A stretch of DNA of 46,474 nt from Acidimicrobiales bacterium (GCA_029263195.1 JAJCXX010000080.1:1-46474), one strand, 5' to 3'; counted from the first letter of the stretch, positions 8,182 to 17,105 are shown. The notes: generated by a model from the letters alone, not told the origin. Made by a program: numbers and translations.

Positions 8182-8964
8182 ATGACGGTCACCGAGATCT
8201 CGAAGGCGACGGGCTTGTTGGCGGCGTCCGAATCGGTCACGGTCTTGACCGGGGCCGGTATCTCGACCGACTCAGGAATCCCGGACTTTCGTGGACCAAA
8301 TGGCCTGTGGACCCGCGACCCGGAAGCCGAGAAGGCATCGAACATCCATGTCTATCGGTCGGATCCGGAGGTCCGCCGCACGAACTGGCAGCGACGGGCG
8401 TCGGGGGAGTTGTGGGCCAATGTGGAACCCAATATTGGTCATCACGCTCTCGTGCATCTGGAGCGAGGCGGAAAACTCCACACGCTGATCACCCAGAATG
8501 TCGATGAACTCCATCAGAGGGCCGGCAACGATCCCTCGAAGGTCATCGAGATACACGGCACCACCCGAAAGGTGTCGTGTTTGGCCTGCGGCTGGCGGGC
8601 GCCGATGGAGGCCGCCCTGGAGCGGGTGCGGGCGGGTGAGGCCGATCCCCACTGCCTCGAATGCGGCGGGCTGTTGAAGTCGGCCACCGTTTCCTTTGGC
8701 CAATCACTCGATCAGCGTGACTTGGTTCGATGTGAGCAGGCGGCCCTTGAAGCCGACCTGTTTCTTGCCGTGGGCACCTCGCTCGCCGTGTTTCCGATCA
8801 ATGAGACCGTGTCGATCGCCAAGTCAGGTGGGGCGGCGGTCGTGATCGTGAACCAGCAGCCCACTCCGTACGATCGAATGGCCGATGTGGTTCTGGCGCA
8901 GCCGATAAGCGAGGTGCTTCCGGCGCTCGTGGGAATGACAGACGGCCGTAGCGAGTTTGGATGA
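8182..8964 (+). CDS. cobB: NAD-dependent protein deacylase, SIR2 family
   Basis: A 260-residue sirtuin. The NAD-binding motif GAGISTDSGIPDFRG starts at residue 24, TQNVDELHQRAG gives the QN.D motif, EIHGT holds the catalytic histidine, and the two zinc-binding pairs CLACG and CLECGG are intact. Sirtuins remove acetyl or other acyl groups from lysines, for example on acyl-CoA synthetases, using NAD+. The Ala/Arg selectivity of class III sirtuins cannot be judged. A GTG/ATG at 8143 would extend the N-terminus by 13 residues; the TACCAT box favours ATG 8182. Confidence 0.93.
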   Translation: MTVTEISKATGLLAASESVTVLTGAGISTDSGIPDFRGPNGLWTRDPEAEKASNIHVYRSDPEVRRTNWQRRASGELWANVEPNIGHHALVHLERGGKLHTLITQNVDELHQRAGNDPSKVIEIHGTTRKVSCLACGWRAPMEAALERVRAGEADPHCLECGGLLKSATVSFGQSLDQRDLVRCEQAALEADLFLAVGTSLAVFPINETVSIAKSGGAAVVIVNQQPTPYDRMADVVLAQPISEVLPALVGMTDGRSEFG

Positions 8965-8984
8965 GTAATTCCCGACCAGATTGG

Positions 8985-8997
8985 TAGTATTTCGATC
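8985..8997 (+). promoter_or_regulatory. Candidate leaderless promoter of the rhodanese-E1 gene
   Basis: TAGTAT at 8985-8990, 7 nt, then ATG 8998, with no ribosome site in between. It is the best match to a TANNNT -10 box among those seen here. Confidence 0.5.
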
Positions 8998-10164
8998 ATG
9001 GCAAGTTTTCGTGAGCTTCTGCAGCAGGCCAAATCGAACATCGATGAGGTCGATACGGCCGGGGGAGAGGCCCTACTATCCGATGGGTGGACCCTGCTCG
9101 ACGTTCGCGAACCCGATGAGTTCGAACAAGGCGCCATCCCCGGATCGATTCACATTCCGCGTGGCCAGCTCGAGTCAAACATCGAGAATCGGATTCCCGA
9201 CCGCGACGCCCACATTCTCGTGGTGTGTGCGGGCGGTGTTCGCTCGGCGTTCGCCGTGCAGACTCTTGAGCAATTGGGCTACGACAACACGGTGTCCATG
9301 GACGGTGGATTCAATAAGTGGAAGGACGAGGGGCGTGACTGGGCTAGGCCCCGGACCCTTGCTCCCGATCAGCGCAACCGCTACCAACGGCATTTGCTCG
9401 TTCCGGAGATCGGCGAGGAGGGGCAACTGAAGTTGCTCGACGCCAAGGTGTTGCTTCTCGGTGCAGGTGGGCTCGGCTCGCCGGCCGCCCTCTACCTGGC
9501 CGCCGCAGGAGTCGGGACTCTCGGAATCGTCGACATGGATGTCGTCGATGAGTCCAACCTGCAACGACAGATCCTCCACAATCTCGACCGGATCGGTGAC
9601 CGCAAGGTCGATTCGGCCAAGAAGACCCTTACCGCACTCAACCCGGATGTTGATGTGGTCACCTACGACGTCAGGCTCGGGGCCGACAACATTCTCGACA
9701 TCCTGCCCGGCTACGACGTCGTGATCGACGGTGCCGACAACTTTCCCAGCCGCTATCTCCTGAACGATGCGTCGGTGAAGCTCGGCATCCCGGTCGTTCA
9801 CGGTTCGATCTTCCGCTTCGAAGGTCAGATCACCGTCTTCGATCCGAGGCAGGGCCCCACCTACCGCGACATGTTGCCCGAGGCCCCTCCGCCGGAGTTC
9901 GCACCGAGTTGCGCCGAAGCTGGCGTGCTGGGCGTACTGCCGGGAATCGTGGGCAGTATCCAAGCGCTCGAGGCCCTCAAGTTGATTCTTGGTGTGGGTG
10001 AACCGCTGCGTGGACGGTTGGTGGCCTTCGATGCGCTGGAGATGAGCTTCCGCGAGTTCAAGCTCGGAATCGATCCCGACAACCGAGTTACTTGGGAGAA
10101 CCGCGAGAGGATCGACATTGTCGAACTCGACGGTTTGTGCATGCCCAGCTTCGTTGCGGGCTGA
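8998..10164 (+). CDS. Rhodanese / E1-like adenylyltransferase fusion (MoeB-MoeZ-ThiF family)
   Basis: A 388-residue two-domain protein. Residues about 1-110 are a rhodanese domain: LLDVREPDEFEQGAIPGSIHIP and VVCAGGVRS, where the Cys would carry persulfide. Residues about 125-388 are an E1-like adenylyltransferase: RYQRHLLVPEIG, the nucleotide loop GAGGLGSPAALYLAAAG, DGADNFPSRYLLND and PSCAEAGVLGVLPG. Such enzymes adenylate the C-terminal Gly-Gly of a sulfur-carrier protein and load it with sulfur for molybdopterin, thiamine or cysteine synthesis. In MoeZ and MOCS3 the rhodanese is C-terminal; here it is N-terminal. The paired CxxC zinc sites of E. coli MoeB are not visible. The sulfur carrier is not encoded nearby. 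Confidence 0.9.
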   Translation: MASFRELLQQAKSNIDEVDTAGGEALLSDGWTLLDVREPDEFEQGAIPGSIHIPRGQLESNIENRIPDRDAHILVVCAGGVRSAFAVQTLEQLGYDNTVSMDGGFNKWKDEGRDWARPRTLAPDQRNRYQRHLLVPEIGEEGQLKLLDAKVLLLGAGGLGSPAALYLAAAGVGTLGIVDMDVVDESNLQRQILHNLDRIGDRKVDSAKKTLTALNPDVDVVTYDVRLGADNILDILPGYDVVIDGADNFPSRYLLNDASVKLGIPVVHGSIFRFEGQITVFDPRQGPTYRDMLPEAPPPEFAPSCAEAGVLGVLPGIVGSIQALEALKLILGVGEPLRGRLVAFDALEMSFREFKLGIDPDNRVTWENRERIDIVELDGLCMPSFVAG

Positions 10165-10265
10165 TCCAGCCGAACCTCTTCGCACCGACTGAAGTCGTGC
10201 GCCGATAGAATCCGCGGCCGCTACCGTGCCCACCGGCACGGACTCATCGCCCGGGAGATCAGAGA

Positions 10266-11594
10266 ATCAGACGTCTGTTCGCGAGGGTTCGCGAGAGCAG
10301 TCCGCTTCCGGACGGAACGAGCCAGATTGCTCTCGGCCTGGTCATCAACGGAATCGCCACCTACGGCTTTCTGGTCATTGCCCGTCGCGCGCTCGGGGAC
10401 GAGACCTACGGTGGCCTGGCGATTCTCTGGGGGCTCGTCTACATCCTTGGTCCCGGCCTGTTTCAGCCACTCGAACAGGAAGTGGCGCGGGCCACCGCCG
10501 AACGGGCCAGCCGCGGCGTGGGAAGCGCGCCTGTCCTTCAGCAGGCCGCTCGAATCGGTGCGGTCACGTTCGCATTCGTGTCGGTTGGCGTTTTGGTGGC
10601 GTGGCCTCTCGGGCTCGACGGTCTTCTCGATCATCATCCGGGATTGTTGTTGGCACTCATCGCCAGCCTCGGGGCGTTCGGAGCCGCAGAGTTGGTGCGT
10701 GGGGTTCTGTCGGGCCGTCACCGTTTCCGCCGCTATAGCGCCTACTTCGCGGCCGAAGGGACCTTCCGTCTCCTCTTCGCCCTGTTGCTGGCTTCGCTGG
10801 GTGTGGCCGCGGTCGGGGCCTACGCATCGGCGGTGGCCTTGGCGTTCTTGGTGGCGGCACTCGCCGGGATCGGTCTACGCCGACCATTCGTCAACCCCGG
10901 ACCGCCGGCCCCACTCAGCGAACTCAGCCCGGCCTTGGGGCTTCTTCTGGCGACGTCGCTTTCCGAGGCCTTTCTGCTCAACGTAGGTCCGGTAGCCCTC
11001 GAGATCGTCGGCGACGACATCGGAGCCGAAGCCCCAGGTGTATTTCTCAACGGCCTGATAATCAGCCGCATCCCGCTCTTCTTCTTCCAGGCGGTGAAGG
11101 CGGCACTGTTGCCCAACCTCGCGGCGCTGGCAGGCAAGGGAGACCTCCAGGCCTTTCGTCATCTCCAGGTGCGCCTGGTCGGGGCCGTGACGATTCTCGC
11201 CGCAGTCTCGGTTGGTTTCATGGCTTGGCTCGGCCCCTGGCTCGTGCGGAGCCTGTTCGGCGACGAACTCGGATCTCGCGACATGGCCTTGCTGGCTGGG
11301 AGCGGCGGCGGGTTGATGATCATGTTGTCTCTGTCGCTCGGGCTGGTTGCCCTGTCCCATACCCGCCTTGCTGTGGTCGGATTCTTCGTCGGGGTGGTTG
11401 TCTTCCCGATCTCCCTACTCGTCTCCAACGATGCGTACCTGCGAGTCGAGGTTGCCTTGCTGTCGTCGGTATTGGCCGGCGCCGTCGTCACTGCGGTGCT
11501 TCTCAACGCCGAATACGCGGCACATCGTCGGGCCGGTCGCCTAACAGTCGGCGGCGCGCAGCCGACGGGCGAGGGAGATGTACGTCAGAGCTAG
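10266..11594 (+). CDS. Polysaccharide flippase, Wzx/MATE-like (start codon unusual)
   Basis: A polytopic membrane protein of about 442 residues with 12 or more hydrophobic helices, typical of lipid-linked oligosaccharide flippases. The first recognised GTG, at 10482, would cut off two clearly coding helices (QIALGLVINGIATYGFLVIA and GLAILWGLVYILGPGLF). The frame is open from 10209, but no ATG, GTG or TTG occurs in it before 10482. ATC at 10266, reading (I)RRLFARVRESSPLP, has GGAG at 10254-10257, 8 nt upstream, and is the best start; a base error in the assembly is the alternative. It lies 12 bp before rmlA, so it probably belongs to the rhamnose operon. Confidence 0.8.
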   Translation: MRRLFARVRESSPLPDGTSQIALGLVINGIATYGFLVIARRALGDETYGGLAILWGLVYILGPGLFQPLEQEVARATAERASRGVGSAPVLQQAARIGAVTFAFVSVGVLVAWPLGLDGLLDHHPGLLLALIASLGAFGAAELVRGVLSGRHRFRRYSAYFAAEGTFRLLFALLLASLGVAAVGAYASAVALAFLVAALAGIGLRRPFVNPGPPAPLSELSPALGLLLATSLSEAFLLNVGPVALEIVGDDIGAEAPGVFLNGLIISRIPLFFFQAVKAALLPNLAALAGKGDLQAFRHLQVRLVGAVTILAAVSVGFMAWLGPWLVRSLFGDELGSRDMALLAGSGGGLMIMLSLSLGLVALSHTRLAVVGFFVGVVVFPISLLVSNDAYLRVEVALLSSVLAGAVVTAVLLNAEYAAHRRAGRLTVGGAQPTGEGDVRQS

Positions 11595-11606
11595 GATGAG
11601 AGAGAT

Positions 11607-12719
11607 ATGAAAGGCCTGATTCTCAGCGGTGGAGCTGGCACGCGTCTGCGGCCGATCACCCACACCAGTGCCAAACAGCTCGTGCCGATCGCCAACAAGC
11701 CGATTCTGTTCTACGGAATCGAGGATATGGCGGAGGCCGGTATCACCGAAATCGGAATCATCATCGCCCCTGTGACCGGCGACGAAATCCGAGAAGCGGT
11801 GGGAGATGGCACACAGTTCGGCGTCGACGTGGAGTGGATCGTCCAAGATGAGCCGTTGGGATTGGCGCACTGCGTCCTGATTGCCAGAGATTTCTTGGGT
11901 GACGACGATTTTGTGATGTATCTGGGCGACAACATGCTGGAGCAGGATCTCAGCGGCTTCGTGAACGGCTTCCACCGAAGCCGCACCGACACGCTCAGCC
12001 CCACCCTCGAAGAGTCCGTTCGGGACATGCCATCGGCGCAGATACTGCTGGCCGAGGTCGACGATCCCAGTTCTTTCGGGGTCGCCGAGATTGGTCCCGA
12101 CGACGAGGTCGTGCGGTTGGTCGAAAAGCCCGACGACCCCCCGTCGAATCTCGCTCTCGTTGGCATCTACCTGTTCGACTCGTCGATCCACGAAGCCGTG
12201 GCATCGATTCAGCCGTCGCCGCGCGGCGAGCTGGAGATCACCGACGCCATCCAGTGGCTGATCGACGACGGTCGTCGGGTCTGCCATGAGGTGCTCGATG
12301 GCTGGTGGATAGACACCGGCAAGAAGGATCCGTTGCTGGAGTGCAACCGTCTTGTCCTCGACATACTCGACCGTTCTGTGGCCGGCGAGGTCGACGACAG
12401 ATCGAGTGTCGAGGGTCGAGTGGTGCTCGAGACGGGGGCACGGCTCGTGAACTCGACGGTGAGAGGTCCGGCTGTCATCGGTGCGGGAACGATCATCACC
12501 GACAGCCACATCGGTCCCTACAGCTCGATCGCGGTCGACTGTGTGGTCAACGCCAGCGAGATCGACAACTCGGTGATCCTCAGGCGGGCAACGATCACCG
12601 ACGTACCGCGTCTCACCGACTCGTTGGTCGGGCGCGACACGGTGGTCACCCGCGGTGACTCCAGACCTCGCGCCACGCGGGTGATGATCGGCGATCACTG
12701 CAACATTGAGATCGAGTGA
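11607..12719 (+). CDS. rmlA: Glucose-1-phosphate thymidylyltransferase, long form
   Basis: A 370-residue sugar nucleotidyltransferase that makes dTDP-glucose, step one of dTDP-L-rhamnose synthesis. The N-terminal half has LSGGAGTRLRPITHTSAKQL with the catalytic nucleotide-binding loop, YLGDNMLE with the metal-binding Asp, and WWIDTGKKDPLLE. The last 120 residues contain hexapeptide-type repeats (VIGAGTIITDSHIGP, VIGDHCNIE) forming a left-handed helix, the mark of the long RmlA form found in actinobacteria and streptomycete sugar clusters. A TAGGAT box at 11592-11597 and GAGAGAG at 11598-11604 lie just upstream of the ATG. First of four linked rml genes in the order A-C-B-D. Confidence 0.93.
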   Translation: MKGLILSGGAGTRLRPITHTSAKQLVPIANKPILFYGIEDMAEAGITEIGIIIAPVTGDEIREAVGDGTQFGVDVEWIVQDEPLGLAHCVLIARDFLGDDDFVMYLGDNMLEQDLSGFVNGFHRSRTDTLSPTLEESVRDMPSAQILLAEVDDPSSFGVAEIGPDDEVVRLVEKPDDPPSNLALVGIYLFDSSIHEAVASIQPSPRGELEITDAIQWLIDDGRRVCHEVLDGWWIDTGKKDPLLECNRLVLDILDRSVAGEVDDRSSVEGRVVLETGARLVNSTVRGPAVIGAGTIITDSHIGPYSSIAVDCVVNASEIDNSVILRRATITDVPRLTDSLVGRDTVVTRGDSRPRATRVMIGDHCNIEIE

Positions 12720-12747
12720 GATCCAGTTCGATGATCGGAGCGATGTC

Positions 12748-13317
12748 ATGGCAACGGTGAATCCGATCGAGGAGATCGAGGGGGCGTACATCGTCGAACC
12801 CGACGTCCACGCCGACGATCGCGGCATGTTCGTGGAGACCTACCGTCGATCCTGGTTTCCGGGTCAGCGCGAGATGGTCCAAGGGAATCGAGGCGATCGG
12901 GCCAAGGGAACGATCGTCGGACTTCACTACCATCTTCATCAGAGCGACTATTGGTATGTGCCGTTCGGGGCGCTTCGGGTAGTACTGCACGATTTGCGGG
13001 AGGGTTCACCCACCGACGGCTCGACCTGGACGATTGATCTGGGGGCTCAGCCCGATGGCAGCCATCGCCATACCGGCATCTACATCCCGCCCGGGCTTGC
13101 TCACGGTTTCGCGGCGCTGACCGACTGCACCATCACCTATCTGGTCGATGGCTACTACAACCCGGCCGATGAACTCGGTGTGGCTTGGGATGATCCAGCG
13201 ATCGGGGCCGACTGGGGGGTCGAATCGCCGATCCTGTCCGACCGTGATGCCGCCAACCCGAGGCGTGCCGACCTTCCGATCGACCGACGCCCCCACGCGT
13301 CGCTTCGCACCACATAG
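12748..13317 (+). CDS. rmlC: dTDP-4-dehydrorhamnose 3,5-epimerase family protein
   Basis: A 189-residue cupin. DDRGMFVETYRRSWFPG, NRGDRAKGTIVGLHYH and YIPPGLAHGFAAL match RmlC blocks; the GLHYH segment provides the catalytic histidine and VDGYYNPADE the tyrosine region. It should epimerise C3 and C5 of dTDP-4-keto-6-deoxyglucose. GGAG at 12737-12740 sits 7 nt before ATG 12748; an earlier in-frame ATG at 12706 lies inside rmlA and is unlikely. The middle reads LHQSDYWYV where classical RmlC has a QAK-type segment, so a 3- or 5-only epimerase acting on a related sugar cannot be excluded. Confidence 0.85.
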   Translation: MATVNPIEEIEGAYIVEPDVHADDRGMFVETYRRSWFPGQREMVQGNRGDRAKGTIVGLHYHLHQSDYWYVPFGALRVVLHDLREGSPTDGSTWTIDLGAQPDGSHRHTGIYIPPGLAHGFAALTDCTITYLVDGYYNPADELGVAWDDPAIGADWGVESPILSDRDAANPRRADLPIDRRPHASLRTT

Positions 13318-13325
13318 GAGCTCTT

Positions 13326-14282
13326 GTGCGTTTGTTCATAACCGGGGCTGCAGGATTCATCGGTAGCAACTACCTGCGGTACGTACTCGATCATTCCGAC
13401 GACACCGTGGTCGTGTTCGACTCGCTTACCTACGCCGGCAACATGGCGAGTATCGAGGATGTTCTCGGGTCGCGAGCAACGTTCGTTCATGGCGACATCA
13501 CCGACCGCGCGGCCGTGCGGACCGCCATGACGGGGACCGACGCCGTGGTTCACTTCGCGGCCGAGTCCCATGTCGACCGGTCGATTTCAGGTCCCGATGC
13601 TTTTGTGCACACCAACTGCGACGGCACCAACGTGATGTGCGATGTCGCCAGGGACCTTGGAGTCGAGAGGTTCGTGCACATCTCCACCGATGAGGTCTAC
13701 GGCTCAGTGGAGCAGGGCTCCTCGGTCGAGACCGATCCGCTCGACCCTCGCTCTCCCTACTCGGCCTCAAAGGCGGGCTCCGATCTGATCGCCCTGAGCT
13801 ATCACACGACCCACCAGCTTCCGGTTCTCGTCACAAGGGCATCCAACAACTACGGCCCCTACCAGTTCCCGGAGAAGGTCATTCCGTTGTTCACGAGCAA
13901 TCTGCTCGATGGTCTGCATGTCCCGCTCTACGGAGATGGACTCAATGTCCGCGACTGGCTCTACGTCGACGACCACTGCTCGGGAATCGACACGGTGCTT
14001 CGTTCCGGTGTGGTCGGCGAGATCTACAACATCGGTGGCGGCAATGAGATCACCAATCGTGAGCTCACCGATCGGCTGATCGGGCTGTGCGGCCGCGACG
14101 ATTCCGCAATCGACTACGTGGAGGATCGCCTCGGGCACGACCGGCGCTACTCGATTGATTGCAGCAAGCTACGCGATCTGGGTTGGGACACCGAGCAAGA
14201 CTTTGCCGAAGGCCTGGAGAGGACAGTCGGCTGGTATCGCGAGAACCGGCCGTGGTGGGAGCCATTGAAGGTCCGCCAGTGA
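13326..14282 (+). CDS. rmlB: dTDP-glucose 4,6-dehydratase
   Basis: A 318-residue extended SDR. The NAD loop is TGAAGFIGSNYLRYVL, followed by HFAAESHVDRSI, a hallmark of RmlB, STDEVYGSV with the catalytic Asp/Glu pair, and YSASKAGSD with the Tyr and Lys of the SDR triad; TRASNNYGPYQFPEK is also typical. It converts dTDP-glucose to dTDP-4-keto-6-deoxyglucose. GTG start with AGGAG at 13316-13320 overlapping the rmlC stop. Its TGA overlaps the GTG of rmlD by four bases. Confidence 0.95.
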   Translation: MRLFITGAAGFIGSNYLRYVLDHSDDTVVVFDSLTYAGNMASIEDVLGSRATFVHGDITDRAAVRTAMTGTDAVVHFAAESHVDRSISGPDAFVHTNCDGTNVMCDVARDLGVERFVHISTDEVYGSVEQGSSVETDPLDPRSPYSASKAGSDLIALSYHTTHQLPVLVTRASNNYGPYQFPEKVIPLFTSNLLDGLHVPLYGDGLNVRDWLYVDDHCSGIDTVLRSGVVGEIYNIGGGNEITNRELTDRLIGLCGRDDSAIDYVEDRLGHDRRYSIDCSKLRDLGWDTEQDFAEGLERTVGWYRENRPWWEPLKVRQ

Positions 14283-15115
14283 AGATTCTTCTCACCGGCG
14301 CCCGAGGCCAACTCGGAACCGAGTTGCTTCCGCTTCTCGACCCCCACGATGTGGTCGCGGTCGATCTACCGGAGCTCGATATCACCGACCGGGCCATGGT
14401 TCTCGGGTCTTTCCACGACGTCGGACCGGATCTCGTCATCAACTGCGCCGCCATGACCGCTGTCGACGACTGCGAGAGCAAGGTCGATCAGGCGTTCGCG
14501 GTTAACTCGTTGGCGGTTCGAAATCTGGCCGAGGGATGTCGTTCCGTCGGTGCTCATCTCACTACCATCTCCACCGACTACGTGTTCGATGGCAGCAAGC
14601 TCACGCCTTACAACGAATGGGACGAGCCCTGTCCTCGCTCTATCTACGGACGCTCGAAGTTGGCCGGCGAGCGCGAGGCCGGAGTCGACGCCACGATTGT
14701 TCGCACTGCGTGGCTGTGTGGCGAATACGGACCCAATATGGTCAAGACGATCCTGCGGCTGCTCGGTGAGCACGACACGTTGAACTTCGTCGACGACCAG
14801 CGCGGTCATCCAACCTTTGTGTCGGATCTGGCGCCGGTACTTCGTCGCTTGGCGATCGAGCGTAGGCCCGGGGTCTTTCACGTCACCAATCAGGGGGCGG
14901 TGAGTTGGTTCGAGTTCGCGAGAGAAGTTGCGATCGCGGCTGGGGCTGATCCGGAGCGGATTCAGCCCTGTTCCACGTCGGATCTCGTTCCGGCTCGGGC
15001 GGCGCCCCGTCCCGCCAATTCTGTTCTCGACAACATGGCCTTGCGCCTGTCTGGTCTGCCCACAACAAGAGATTTCCGCGAACCGCTGGCGGAGTTGGTG
15101 GCGCGACTCACCTAG
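14279..15115 (+). CDS. rmlD: dTDP-4-dehydrorhamnose reductase
   Basis: A 278-residue SDR starting (M)KILLTGARGQLGTELLPLL with the NADPH loop; INCAAMTAVDDCESK, STDYVFDGSKLTPYNEWD and YGRSKLAGE, with Tyr and Lys of the active site, are diagnostic of RmlD. It performs the last reduction to dTDP-L-rhamnose. The start is the GTG that overlaps the rmlB stop (GTGA at 14279-14282), not the upstream in-frame ATG at 14159, which lies deep in rmlB. Its 3' end overlaps that of the convergent membrane-protein gene by 8 bp. Confidence 0.93.
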   Translation: MKILLTGARGQLGTELLPLLDPHDVVAVDLPELDITDRAMVLGSFHDVGPDLVINCAAMTAVDDCESKVDQAFAVNSLAVRNLAEGCRSVGAHLTTISTDYVFDGSKLTPYNEWDEPCPRSIYGRSKLAGEREAGVDATIVRTAWLCGEYGPNMVKTILRLLGEHDTLNFVDDQRGHPTFVSDLAPVLRRLAIERRPGVFHVTNQGAVSWFEFAREVAIAAGADPERIQPCSTSDLVPARAAPRPANSVLDNMALRLSGLPTTRDFREPLAELVARLT

Positions 15116-16025
15116 TCCGTTGTCGTCGATTGGTTGCCGACAGCCACGCCGCCACCGCCACCAGGAACACCATCCAAACAAGCCGATCGATCGTGGCCAT
15201 CAACACACCGACATTCAAGGGGATGCCGATGAGGGGACTCAATCCGGCTATCAGAAGCTCGCGCAGCCCGAGCCCGCCCGGGAAGAATCCGACAGCGACC
15301 GTGACCGCGCCGGCCACGGACAGTCCGAGAGCCTGCCCGATACTGATGCTGGATCCGAGAGCCTCCACCGCCAGCCAGAGCCGAAGAGCGCTTACGGCGA
15401 GCCAGCCGAATTCCACTGCGACGACGGCGGCAATGAGTCCGGCCCGGCCATCGGCCGGTGCTGCAGATCGAAACATCGCGTAGGTGACGGCACCTGTGGC
15501 CAGGCCACCGACCGTCACCAACACTCCGAGAACAGGAGATCCGGAAACCGCAATGGCCCCGCCGCCGACTGCTCCGGTGATGGAAAGCCATGCCAGGCCC
15601 GGAATTGCTCCGGCCGTGATGGCTTCTTTGTAGGTGGCGCCGTCTTCGGACAGGGATCGGACAGTGACCAGCAGCGATCCTGGGAGAGGCAGGAGGTTGG
15701 CGATGGCGGCTACCGCAGCAACGTGGGCTGTACGCCGGCGCGATGGCCGCTGCCCACTGATGCGTGCTGCGACACCGAATTCGGCGGCCTTCAATGCCAG
15801 GCTCAGCGGCGCGGCGATCAACAGTGCCGCCAGCAAAGGTCCGACGGTGAGATCCTCGACGGCGAGGTCGGCCGATGACCACGCCCAGATCGCCATGGCC
15901 GCGACCATCACGGTGGCAACGAGCACGACAATGAGCCGCAGGCGTGGTTCGAGAGGCTGAGCCCTCCGCTGTAGGAGGAGCCGGATCTTGGCGATCACCG
16001 GGACGACGATAGATGCGGCGGACAT
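15108..16025 (-). CDS. Flippase-like 8-TM membrane protein (COG0392 / UPF0104-like)
   Basis: A 305-residue protein with about eight hydrophobic helices. Blocks such as ANLLPLPGSLLVTVRSL, PGLAWLSITGAVGGG and VAVGFFPGGLGLRELLIAGL match the lysylphosphatidylglycerol-synthase TM-region family, whose members are seen near glycan and lipid-linked sugar genes; the PGGLG.RE motif is the clearest. Its biochemical role is generally unknown; lipid or polyprenyl-sugar movement is a guess. ATG at 16025 (MSAASIVVP) is chosen because the upstream in-frame extension covers the divergent DUF354-like gene. It faces away from 16059 with 33 bp between the starts. Confidence 0.8.
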   Translation of the reverse strand: MSAASIVVPVIAKIRLLLQRRAQPLEPRLRLIVVLVATVMVAAMAIWAWSSADLAVEDLTVGPLLAALLIAAPLSLALKAAEFGVAARISGQRPSRRRTAHVAAVAAIANLLPLPGSLLVTVRSLSEDGATYKEAITAGAIPGLAWLSITGAVGGGAIAVSGSPVLGVLVTVGGLATGAVTYAMFRSAAPADGRAGLIAAVVAVEFGWLAVSALRLWLAVEALGSSISIGQALGLSVAGAVTVAVGFFPGGLGLRELLIAGLSPLIGIPLNVGVLMATIDRLVWMVFLVAVAAWLSATNRRQRTR

Positions 16026-16058
16026 CGGATGCGGGCATTGAGGCCGATACCGTCGCCG

Positions 16059-17105
16059 ATGATGAAGGTATTGATCGACGCAGTCCATCCGGCCGATGTC
16101 TGGACGCTCGGTGCTGTCGAAGACCGACTGCTCGATGCGGGGGCTGAGACGTTGTGGCTGTCCCGTCCCGGAAAGGACTCTGTCGTCGAGTTGATCGAGG
16201 CCCGAGGTCGTCAACATGTTCGCGCCTCGAAGGCCGGCACCAACACGCTGGGGCTGGCCCGCGAGTTGATTGTGCGCGACTTCCGGGCTCTGCGAACCGT
16301 CCGACGGTTTCGACCAGATCTGGTCCTCACCCGGTCTCCAGCCGGTGTCCATTCCGCCAGACTCACCCGCACGCCGGTGATCTACGACACCGACGACGGC
16401 CACGTCGCCGGCCTGTTGTTCTGGGTGGCCGGACCGCTGGCCAACATCATTGCCAGCCCAACCGCAACCAAGAAGAGCTACGGCCGTAAGCACCGTCGCT
16501 ATCGCGGCTACAAGGAACTCTTCTATTTGCATCCCGACCGGTTCACCCCCGATCCATCGATCCGTTCGGATCTCGGAGTGGTCGATGGTCAGCGGCTCTT
16601 CCTTCTGCGACTGACAGCGTTCACGGCCAGCCACGACCGGAGTGAGGCCGGAATGACCCGAGCTCAGATCGACCGGCTTCTCGGGAAGTTGTCACCGTTG
16701 GGACGGGTGATCATCTCCTCTGAGTCGGATCTTCCGCCCGATCTGGCCGACATGCGCGTCCCTACGTCACCAGAACGATTTCATTCCGTGCTCGCGGCGG
16801 CCGACCTGGTGATCGGCGACAGTCAGACCGTGTGTTCAGAGGCGGGGGTGATCGGCACCCCCTCTATCCGCTACAACACATGGGCGGGTCGTCATCCGTA
16901 TCAGGTGGAGTTGGAGGAGCGCTGGGGGCTGACCCGGGCGTTCCTGTTGTCGGATGAATCAGATTTTTTCGCCGAGGTCGATCGAGTGCTCGGAGACCTA
17001 CCCGGCGCTCAGGCCACCCATGCCGAAGGCCGGGCCCGAATGCTCGAGTGGTGTGGCGATCCGGTCGACGATCTCATGGAGTGGATCTCTGAGCTCACCA
17101 GCTAA
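16059..17105 (+). CDS. DUF354 / COG1817-like GT-B fold protein
   Basis: A 348-residue protein beginning MMKVLIDAVHPADVWTLGAV. DLVLTRSPAGVHSARL, TPVIYDTDDGHVAGLLF and the C-terminal VLAAADLVIGDSQTVCSEAGVIGTPSIRYN match the DUF354 family, which resembles UDP-GlcNAc 2-epimerase and glycosyltransferase B folds. The GDSQTVCSEAGVIGTP block is in the place where GT-B enzymes bind the nucleotide sugar. Members lie in surface-polysaccharide loci; the reaction is not established. TACCGT at 16048-16053 lies 5 nt before ATG 16059 (8 before ATG 16062), another possible leaderless start. Confidence 0.8.
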   Translation: MMKVLIDAVHPADVWTLGAVEDRLLDAGAETLWLSRPGKDSVVELIEARGRQHVRASKAGTNTLGLARELIVRDFRALRTVRRFRPDLVLTRSPAGVHSARLTRTPVIYDTDDGHVAGLLFWVAGPLANIIASPTATKKSYGRKHRRYRGYKELFYLHPDRFTPDPSIRSDLGVVDGQRLFLLRLTAFTASHDRSEAGMTRAQIDRLLGKLSPLGRVIISSESDLPPDLADMRVPTSPERFHSVLAAADLVIGDSQTVCSEAGVIGTPSIRYNTWAGRHPYQVELEERWGLTRAFLLSDESDFFAEVDRVLGDLPGAQATHAEGRARMLEWCGDPVDDLMEWISELTS

